Assembly (NCBI GenBank): GCA_018287875.1
Contig: JAGVVL010000022.1
Span: 3,162,001-3,226,000, forward strand
DNA length: 64,000 bases
Source: Nigrospora sphaerica
Taxonomy: Eukaryota; Ascomycota; Sordariomycetes; Amphisphaeriales; Apiosporaceae
Direction: 5' to 3'
In this document: one piece after another, positions 55,837-64,000 of the stretch
How positions within the stretch are numbered: the stretch's first letter is position 1
Layout of the letters: every line of letters begins with the position of its first letter
Program-made: the position numbers and the translations under genes
Notes under the pieces: generated by a model
What the model was told of the DNA's origin: nothing
The model's database searches: none
What the model saw: the letters and a program-made list of their open reading frames with translations, nothing else

Positions 55837-58368
55837 CGTGGCGATACAAAAAGTGAAGCTGAAGGGGGCCCGACGATGCTGGCCTTGCCGGCGCAGGTGA
55901 GGTCAAAGACAAGCTTCGGATCGACAGCCTCGCCCCTCCCACACGGGATTGGCCTGAGCAGCTGGACTGGGGTTGGGCGTGGGCTTGAGCCGTCGACCTG
56001 GTTCTGGACAACGGACGGTCAGGGTATGGGAGTATGGGGTTCCGTGTAGTTTGCGCTGCGGCCTGGGGTCAGACAAACATGTGGCAGACGGGTTGAGATG
56101 GATCAGGTCCTGGTCGTATCATGAATGTATCAGTGATGTTTGAGCTCCAGGCAACCCACTCATTCCGTCAGGCGCCTGCTCCACGGAAGGTGAGGTCGCT
56201 CGAACCACAGCGTAGTGGGGCAGACAGAACCGGGAAAATGGCCCCAGTATCTGAATGCACTAGCAGAAGATTATGGCGCAGGAGCCCTCTTCTAACCAAG
56301 GCATCCCGCGCGAAATCTTTTGTTCCTACACGTTTAAGGTACCCTTTGTCCCTGAACTTGTTTGACACCCCGAGCGGCAGCGGCAGCCCAAAACAGTGTT
56401 GATGGCTGCATGGCAACATGGATGCAAGAGTGGAAACTCGTTAGCACTTGCCTCGGGCGACTAGATACCAATCGCACCATCGCCAGTGGGATGATCCTCG
56501 ATGATCCTACAGATATAGAAGTACCTAGGAACGTAGTACCATAGATCTTGGGACCCCTTCTCGATTGCCGGCCCATTTGACTTATGGCGTACCTGGTTTC
56601 CAAGTCTTCAATATTGCACATATACTTCCTATGTGTGTTCCTCGCGCACTGAGTCCAAGCTGCCGTACCTACGTAGGTACATCCAATACCTAAGTAGCAT
56701 GCTGGAACCAACCCAGACAGGTAAATACATACCCAACCAAATTGCTCATCACGAGCCAGAGCGGTTAGCCAACAAACCGGTGGACCAAAACACCGATCCC
56801 ACCGATGAGGCTCAAAAAGCACGAACCTCCGACCGTTGGCGCGCGTCTTTGCTAACCTAGATTCTCCCAATGTTGTCCGAAGAGGCTCGGTCGCCGACAT
56901 CCACCCCTCTTGTTTGGGAACCTTTGGCAAGGCCCTTTGGTTGCAGGTCCCGTTTCGCAGTGGATCCCGGCTTTGCACGAAACAGACCAACGCCCCAGAA
57001 ATATAAACATTTGATGACCTGGGATCCTAGCTCCGTGCTTGGACAGTGTGGACACTCGCTTCCAGAGTACCGCTGAGGGAGCCCTGGAGAAGTAGTGCTG
57101 GCCAGCAAAGGAGGACTTTACCCCTCTCCGTCTTAGGTAAGCCGCCTGCAGGTAACAAGGGCTGTTGCCTGGAAGCGCAGGGAAAGGAATGGCGTAGGAT
57201 GGATGGATGGGACAGTATGATGGGACTAGGTATGATTGATAACCGCAGTACGGGCTGTAGAGGCTTTGAAGCACCAAGGTTGTTCCATAGTCCTAGGCGT
57301 ACCCCGAATACTCCGTAGCGCGCTGGAGGTGTGTACAGTAGCTGGAATGACCCAGCACTCAGGACTGATGTGATGGTGGTCATTAATCAATCTTGGTAGA
57401 CAGGTTCAATGGCGGGCCGCTATTGTGACCGTTCCCCTTTGCGGAAGCTCTAAAGCGGCTCGGCACTTTGCCCGCCGTTGGTTGATTAAAAGTGACCTCC
57501 TCTTCCTTCCGCTTCTAGCAGGCCCTTTCTGGCAGCTTTCACGGAGCGATGACCGCAAATCCGTGCCCAGTCCAAGACTTCCTAAGAAGTACCTAATCGA
57601 CTTGGCCACTTCGTGGTTTGGAACCGTCCACTTTCCAACCTGTGGCGTCGTTCCGGGCCCAAACCGCCCTCAACGTCGAAAAGCCAGAGGGCGTTCGGTA
57701 CATTGGATGTACCTAGGTCGCATCACCGGACAACCCCAACCAGTAAGCGCGGGCTGCAAGACGGAAAAAGCTGGGCTCTCAGACAGGGCTTGATTGATTG
57801 AAGAGCGCTCGATAGGTTGCTTTTTGGGCCGGCGTATCCGCACGGTCCGCCCACTCAATCAGTCCCCAGGGTGATGTCCCCCCCCGGGCGACCCGCTGAC
57901 AAAACCACCCTCAGGTCGACAGGGTCTTCGCCTCATACGAGAGGGAACTTGGAACCTCCCGACCTTCTCCTGGCCAGTGGTGCCTTCGCATTTCCTCCTG
58001 CTCCCCCTGCGCCTCGTACATAAGCTGACCTCAGCCCCCCCGACTTGCTGTTGCCATCGTTCGCTGGAGCTGGACTTCTGGTGATAGATTTGATCGAACG
58101 AGCCTGGCCTCCGACCGTTTCTATCCCGTCCCCTGGAACTTGCTCATCCGTCGCGCCGACTCTCAACACTGACCGACCTCTCCGTCGCATCGGAAACCTT
58201 CGGCGCAAGCCCAGAGTCAAAGCGGTTGTCACAACATGTCCGCCGTCTTCTAACGGAACGAATCTTACTTCAGCATCCTTGTCCTCTTAATTCTACTTAA
58301 ATCCTTCTGCCTGCCTCTTTCAGCCGCATCATCCTCTATCCTCTCGCTTTCGGCGAACCGCTGCCACT
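55837..58368. other. Divergent intergenic region of CSN7 and copper ATPase
   Basis: About 2.5 kb with no supportable gene. It contains a perfect 16-bp palindrome at 56665-56680 and several TACCTAGG-like words. The last 350 bp are pyrimidine-rich, consistent with promoter and leader of the ATPase gene. Confidence 0.55.
56665..56680. repeat. Perfect 16-bp palindrome
   Basis: GTACCTACGTAGGTAC reads the same on both strands. It is the most complete example in the window of the TACCTA/TAGGTA words that recur between genes. Confidence 0.9.
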
Positions 58369-61300
58369 ATGGCTCCCGCAAACATCATTGTTCCCCCTCG
58401 GGGGCAGCTCAGCGTGTCCCTGCAGACCCCGAGGACGGCCATCTGGGCGACTACGACTCTGCGAGTCGGGGGCATGACGTAAGTTTTCATGTTGGCCCAC
58501 GCGCCTGGTAGTGTTGCCGTAGCTGACTGGGCCCAGATGCGGTGCCTGCACCTCGTCTGTTGAAGCGGGCTTCAAGGGCGTTGATGGTGTAGGCAATGTT
58601 TCGGTCAGTCTGGTCATGGAGCGGGCCGTGGTAATGCACGACGCCGATCGCATCTCCGCCGACGCTATCGCCGAGATTATCGAAGACCGCGGATTCGAGG
58701 CTGAGGTTTTGTCGACGGACCTGCCCTCACCCGCCTTGAGGCCCGCCGATAGCTTGTTCGACGCCGACGAAGAGGCCTCCAACACGACAATCACCACTAT
58801 TGCCGTGGAGGGCATGACCTGTGGTGCCTGCACGTCGGCCGTGGAGGGCGGCTTCGCTGACGTTCCTGGTGTGAAACACTTCAGCATATCGCTGCTGTCG
58901 GAAAGAGCCGTGATTGAGCACGACGCGAGCTTATTATCGGCGGACAAAATCATCGAAATCATTGAGGACCGGGGCTTCGGCGCGGCATTGGTGGACAGCG
59001 AAGAACAGAAGCCTGTCAAGCGGTCGGAATCCCGTGGCGACGCCAAACGACCGTCTATGGCGACGACTACCGTTGCCATCGAGGGAATGACATGTGGTGC
59101 CTGCACCTCGGCCGTTGAGGGAGGATTCAACGGACTAGAAGGACTGGTCAGGTTTAACATCAGTCTACTCGCTGAGAGAGCCGTCATTACCCATGACCCT
59201 GCGAAGCTTTCCGCCGACAAGATTGCCGAGATAATCGAGGACCGCGGGTTCGACGCCAAGATATTATCCACTGTCTTCGACATGGCAGACCACAGCGGTA
59301 ACACTTCGACCGCGCAGTTCAAGATTTACGGCAATCCGGATGCGGCTGCGGCAAAGGCCCTCGAGGAAGCTCTGTTAGCGCTTCCCGGCGTGAACTCGGC
59401 CAAGCTTAGCCTTGCCAGCTCTCGTATGACCATTACCCACCAACCCGGAGTGGTAGGCCTGCGGCAGCTTGTCGAAGCTGTCGAGAAGTCTGGCTTCAAT
59501 GCCCTGGTGGCCGACAACGACGACAACAACGCCCAGCTCGAGTCACTGGCCAAGACGCGCGAGATTCAGGACTGGCGCAGGGCCTTCAAGGTCTCACTGG
59601 CCTTTGCTATACCTGTCTTCTTTATCGGTATGATATTTCCCATGCTGATACCGGCATTGGACTTTGGTGGGGTCGAGATTCTACCGGGCCTGTTCCTCGG
59701 CGACATTATCTGCATGGCCCTCACGATACCCATCCAATTCGGCATTGGCAAGCGGTTCTACGTCTCGGCCTGGAAATCCATCAAACACGGCTCTCCCACC
59801 ATGGACGTGCTAGTTGTTCTTGGCACATCTGCCGCATTTTTCTTCAGCATTGCAGCCATGTTGGTCTCCTTCTTTTCGGTCGCACACACACGGCCGAGTA
59901 CCATCTTCGATACGAGCACCATGCTTATCACCTTTGTTACTTTGGGCCGCTTTCTCGAGAACCGAGCCAAGGGCCAAACCTCCAAGGCGCTGTCTCGGCT
60001 CATGTCGCTCGCCCCGTCCATGGCCACCATCTACGTCGACCCCATTGCTGCTGAAAAAGCGGCCGAGGGGTGGGACAGCATCCGCGGCTCGGGTGAGCCC
60101 AAAACTCCCATTGTCGACGGTAATGCTGCTGAGGAAAAGGTCATTCCCACCGAGCTTATCCAGGTTGGCGATATCGTGGTCATTCGGCCCGGTGACAAGA
60201 TCCCCGCGGATGGTCTCATTGTCCGCGGCGAGACCTACGTCGACGAGAGCATGGTGACGGGCGAAGCTATCCCGGTGCAGAAGAAGAAGGGAGGCAATGT
60301 TATTGGTGGTACCGTCAACGGTCACGGGCGTGTCGACTTCCGCGTCACGCGGGCCGGGCGCGACACTCAACTGAGCCAAATTGTGAAGCTTGTGCAGGAT
60401 GCGCAGACCACACGTGCCCCTATCCAGCAACTGGCCGATACTCTCGCTGGCTACTTCGTCCCCACGATTCTCGTCCTGGGAATTCTGACCTTTATCACTT
60501 GGATGGTTCTCAGCCACGTCCTCACCAACCCTCCCAAGATCTTTACCGAAGAGCAGAGTGGCGGCAGATTTTTCGTTTGTGTTAAGCTTTGTATCTCGGT
60601 CATTGTCTTTGCCTGCCCCTGCGCCTTGGGCCTGGCTACTCCCACGGCAGTCATGGTGGGCACTGGTGTGGGCGCTGAGAATGGCATCCTGGTCAAGGGG
60701 GGTGCCGCTCTGGAGGCCACCACCAAAATCACCCAGGTCGTTCTGGACAAGACAGGAACCATCACATACGGCAAGATGAGCGTTGCGACTGCCAAGCTCA
60801 CTCCTACGTGGCAAGATAGCGAGTGGCGTCGCCGAGCATGGTGGTCGATCGTCGGTCTGGCCGAAATGGGAAGCGAGCACCCCGTGGGCAAGGCGGTGCT
60901 GGCGGCCGCCCGAACCGAGCTGGGCCTCGATGCCGAAGGTGCCATTGACGGCAGCGTTGGCGAGTTCAACGCCGCCGTTGGCCGAGGTATCAGCGCCACC
61001 GTAGAACCCGCGACGAGCGCAGAGCGAACGCGCTACAATGTTTTGGTTGGCAATGTCCGCTTCCTCCGCGAGAACCAGGTCGATGTCTCTGAAGAGGCCA
61101 TTGAAGCTTCGGAGCAAATCAACGCGAAGGCTGGTCGATCCAAGAACTCAACGTCAGCTGGCACGACCAACATCTTCATTGCCATTGATGGCAAGTACGC
61201 CGGTCACCTGTGCCTCGCCGACACGATCAAGGAGGGTGCCGCCGCGGCCATCTCGGTGCTCCACGCCATGGGCATCCGCACCGCCATTGTAACGGGTGAC

Positions 61301-61960
61301 CAGCGCTCGACTGCTTTGGCCGTGGCATCGCTGGTTGGGATACCCGAGGAGGACGTCTACGCCGGCGTGTCCCCTGACCAGAAACAAGAAATCGTCCGTC
61401 AACTCCAAGCCCAAGGCCAATGTGTCGCTATGGTTGGTGACGGTATCAACGATTCGCCTGCTCTCGCTACGGCCAACGTCGGTATTGCTATGGCCAGTGG
61501 CACAGATGTTGCCATGGAGGCTGCTGACGTGGTGCTCATGCGTCCCAATGACCTGATGGATATTCCTTCAGCCCTCCACCTTGCGCGGTCCATCTTCCTG
61601 CGCATTAAGATGAACCTTCTGTGGGCTTGCATGTACAACATAGTCGGTCTTCCCTTCGCCATGGGCATTTTTTTGCCGTTGGGTTGGCACCTCCACCCGA
61701 TGGCCGCTGGCGCCGCTATGGCCTCTAGCAGTGTGAGCGTCGTCGTCAGCTCCCTGCTTCTCAAGTTCTGGAAGCGTCCCCAGTGGATGGACGAGGCCCT
61801 GCTTGCCGAAAAAGGCGGCATCAAGAGGCGCGGCCGCGGATGGGGACTGGACAGTGTTGTCAGCAAAGTCCAGGGCGTTGCTGGTGCGATATTCAACAGG
61901 TCCTCGAGGAAGGAAGAGGGATACGTGCCTCTCACGACGTTCGAGAGGCAAGACGTGTAG
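58369..61960 (+). CDS. CCC2: Copper-transporting P1B-type ATPase (Ccc2-like)
   Basis: Two exons, 58369-58478 and 58537-61960, 1177 residues. Three N-terminal heavy-metal domains each contain MTCGACTS (about residues 35, 130, 220); the first is completed by splicing. A fourth HMA-like fold (about 296-365, from FKIYGNPDAAAAKALEEALL) lacks the CxxC pair. The transport core follows: SMVTGEAIPV (about 610), the metal-site CPC in VFACPCALGLATPTAVM (about 729), phosphorylated Asp in LDKTGTIT (about 774), the SEHPVGKAV signature of P1B pumps (about 816), GDGINDSPALA (about 1004) and two final membrane helices with a YN..P and an M..SS element. The family loads copper into secretory multicopper oxidases from the Golgi. 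C-terminal tail is basic. Confidence 0.96.
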
Positions 61961-62347
61961 AGACACATTTTTATTTTCTATTCTTTGCCTACAGATGCTT
62001 CCTCCCTGGACATGACTTTTTTAGGTGTAAAGCGGGTATAAATTAGCCTGAATAATACCTACACCATGCATTTTACTCCTCGAGTCCCGCTGTGGTGATA
62101 TCCTTCCTAGAGGATCTCTATTTCGGACGACGGGCGAGCCATACCCACCAGCTATATGCACTGATGTGGTCGTGGGTACTGACTGGGCTCTGGTACTCGA
62201 GAAGGGGCGGTCGAGCCCCTACGCTCCTCGTCCACGGAAAGCTGTAGACTCGGAGCTCGGTCAGGGTAGCCTGGATAGTGCCAAAGCTATGGGATCATGC
62301 AATTATGTAATTATCCTTATGGTTTGGTACTTGATATGCAAGACTTT
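61961..62347. other. Intergenic between convergent genes
   Basis: 387 bp between the ATPase stop and the stop of the minus-strand pepsin-like gene; a T-rich stretch directly after the ATPase stop suits a 3' UTR. No gene. Confidence 0.6.
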
Positions 62348-64000
62348 CTACGGCGGCACTGGTCTCGCGGGCTGGCTTTGAGCCATCGCAGGAGCAGGGG
62401 CAGAGTTGGTCGGAGGCGCATTAGTAGAAGCCGATTCAGCGCCCTCCATCTGAGCCTCCTTCATGCCCTCGGCGCTGTACTTGCGGTTGTCTCGGCAACA
62501 TCGTATAATGCCCCAGATGGCCACCGCCAGCATGGTCAAGACCAAAATGGACAAGCCCACGACGAGGCCGATCCTCTGGCCCTTACCCTCGCCGCCGAAG
62601 CTGCCGTCGTCGTCGTCGTCGCCGGAGTAGCCGCTCCCGCCGCGGCCGCCCGGCCCCGACCCGGCGTACTCGCCCGTGCAGTTGTCCGAGTAGTACGAGC
62701 TGCCGGACAGGCAGCGGTGGCTCATCGACTCGGGCATCAAGGCGCCGTAGCTCGCGAAGGGCACCACGTCGGCGGCGGTCGACAAGGCGCCGAACCTGAC
62801 GGGCGCGAGGGCCAGCTCCTGGTTGGCGAGGTCGAGCACGACGTAGGCGTGCTTGAGCAGGGCGGCGCCGGCCACGTAGGTGGTCGACGAGGACGAGGAC
62901 GAGGACGAGGCCGACGAGTAGAAGTTGTCCTCGTCCGCGTCGGGGTTGTAGTCGTCGCTCTGGATGCCGAAGACGCACGTGTCCGAGGTGGAGGCGGACG
63001 AGGGCCGGCTGAAGCTCGACGCGTACCAGATGGAGGCTGGGAGCACGAGGTCCGACACGGGGACGCTGATGACGGGCCCGTTCCGGTCGCCGAACTGCAC
63101 GGCGATGCGCGCCTTAACGTCGTCGCGCGCGCCACAGGGGATGGTGGCCCACGTTTCGTCCGCGTCCCACACAGCGCCGGCGAGATCCCACATCTTCTTG
63201 GCCAGGGGGCCCGGCAGGAAGGAGAGGGGGCCGAAGGGGTCAATGGAGACCAGGGGCAGCCTCGTCTTGTTCTGGAAGGGCTCGAGCGGGCCGTCGGCCG
63301 TGGCGCTCGTGTTGACCGAGGCGATGTCGATGGAGATGCTGCCGCGGTAACTGGAGCGCGACGAGCTGCTGCCGCCGCCCATGTCGTAGCGCACGAGCGG
63401 CGGCGTGAAGGCGGACCGGTCAACGGCGCCCAGCAGCAAGTTGCCCGTGGCGCCCGCAGCGTCGTCGAGCCACACGCTGTAGGCCTTGGTCTCGACGAGG
63501 CCAGCGGCCAGCATGCTGTCGAGGAAGGCGGGCCGCTCGTAGTCCGAGTAGGACGAGCCTTCGCTCTCGTTGAAGCCGAGGCCCAGCGTGCCGACGAACT
63601 TGGTGGCCGAGGAGGCGAGCCCGAGGGTCACGTTGGGGACCGAGGCGCCGGCGAAGCCCAGCGTCTCGTGCAGGCTCTTGCCCGAGGCGTAGTTGCCCGT
63701 GGTGTGGTGGTACGAGGAGCCCGCGTTGAAGGTCTGGTCGTAGCCATCGCTGTCGAGGTCGCGCGTCCAGCTCGACGAGAGGTTGACGTTGAAGGCGCCG
63801 TAGTCGCAGCTGAGCCAGCTCCGTTGGTAGCGCGTATTGTACTTGTCGGTGCAGTACGTCGCGTCGGGCACCCACGTGACGTAGTCGGCGACGGTGGGCA
63901 GCAGGGCCACGTCCTGGGGCGGCGTGCCGACGGTGAGGTTGACGAAGTAGCTCGAGACGCCCGTGTCGACGTGCGTCGTCTTGGCCGACGAGGACGAGGA
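62348..64000 (-). CDS. Pepsin-fold (A1 family) membrane protein lacking catalytic residues, 5' end cut
   Basis: The frame is open to the window edge; about 549 C-terminal residues are visible and the start lies beyond 64000. SSYFVNLTVGTPPQDVALL is the standard entry strand of aspartic proteases. The next stretch, LPTVADYVTWVPD, replaces the usual hhh-DTGSS-x-x-WV: counted back from WV, the catalytic Asp is Thr and DTG becomes TVA. At the second site, LVSIDPFGPLSFLPGPL keeps an Asp but has DPF for D-[TS]-G. Later pepsin-fold elements, such as VGTLGLGFNESE, ATIPCGARDDVKARIAVQFG and TTYVAGAALLKHAYVVLDLA, are retained. After a Gly/Asp-rich linker a single membrane helix, IGLVVGLSILVLTMLAVAIW, and a short cytosolic tail follow. 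Probably a non-catalytic wall or membrane protein; inference. Confidence 0.85.
   Translation of the reverse strand, partial: SSSSSAKTTHVDTGVSSYFVNLTVGTPPQDVALLPTVADYVTWVPDATYCTDKYNTRYQRSWLSCDYGAFNVNLSSSWTRDLDSDGYDQTFNAGSSYHHTTGNYASGKSLHETLGFAGASVPNVTLGLASSATKFVGTLGLGFNESEGSSYSDYERPAFLDSMLAAGLVETKAYSVWLDDAAGATGNLLLGAVDRSAFTPPLVRYDMGGGSSSSRSSYRGSISIDIASVNTSATADGPLEPFQNKTRLPLVSIDPFGPLSFLPGPLAKKMWDLAGAVWDADETWATIPCGARDDVKARIAVQFGDRNGPVISVPVSDLVLPASIWYASSFSRPSSASTSDTCVFGIQSDDYNPDADEDNFYSSASSSSSSSSTTYVAGAALLKHAYVVLDLANQELALAPVRFGALSTAADVVPFASYGALMPESMSHRCLSGSSYYSDNCTGEYAGSGPGGRGGSGYSGDDDDDGSFGGEGKGQRIGLVVGLSILVLTMLAVAIWGIIRCCRDNRKYSAEGMKEAQMEGAESASTNAPPTNSAPAPAMAQSQPARPVPP

Noticed and set aside
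59810..61117. 435-residue minus-strand frame opposite the copper ATPase
   Set aside because: Antisense of a clear P-type ATPase exon, without motifs.

Overview
The window reads as nuclear DNA of a filamentous ascomycete (Pezizomycotina, probably Sordariomycetes). Coding exons are GC-rich. Introns are short GT-AG introns of about 50-190 bp. Intergenic stretches are long (1-5.5 kb) and full of pyrimidine tracts and simple repeats. The tRNA is a nuclear, intron-bearing type, and the genes are typical fungal orthologues (CAF-1 p60, Chk1, UbcH10-type E2, eL31, Rax1-like RGS protein, CSN7, Ccc2-type copper ATPase, GH76 mannanase, DUF1996, ABCC transporter). No genes for rRNA, mobile elements, CRISPR or a virus were recognised.

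Layout. 0-11 kb: a 2EXR/F-box-like protein (+), a membrane acyltransferase-3 protein (+), a GFA/Mss4-like zinc protein (+), a DUF1295 membrane reductase-like protein (-) and a secreted DUF1996 protein (-) whose first intron carries a TTC/GAA microsatellite of about 100 bp. 11.5 kb: tRNA-Ser(AGA). 11.9-16.6 kb: a full-length ABCC transporter (-). 16.6-22.1 kb: a 5.5 kb stretch with no supportable gene. 22.1-29 kb: CAF-1 subunit B (+), convergent with a 1010-residue orphan with a C-terminal membrane hairpin (-). 29.6-30.7 kb: an AT-rich island. 32-39 kb: an F-box/beta-propeller protein (+) and a SprT-like metalloprotease (+). 39.4-40.4 kb: an odd stretch of G and C homopolymer runs ending in an A-rich tract. 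40.8-50.3 kb: GH76 (-), Chk1 (-), the APC/C-type E2 (+), eL31 (-). 51.8-62 kb: RGS/transmembrane protein (+), CSN7 (-), Ccc2-type ATPase (+). The right edge holds most of a pepsin-fold membrane protein (-), cut by the window end.

There is no obvious biosynthetic cluster. Functional themes recur: cell cycle and genome maintenance (CAF-1, Chk1, UbcH10-type E2, SprT-like) and ubiquitin control (F-box, E2, COP9 subunit). Chk1 and the E2 are divergently arranged, about 1.9 kb apart. Exon borders below were derived by hand from GT/AG sites and reading-phase checks. For most multi-exon genes the summed exon length is an exact multiple of three. The exceptions in confidence are the middle exon of the GFA gene and the first exon of Chk1. 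The most unusual items are the pepsin-like protein that lacks its first catalytic aspartate, the intronic GAA/TTC tract, the degenerate fourth metal-binding domain of the copper ATPase, and the unexplained 39.4-40.4 kb stretch.
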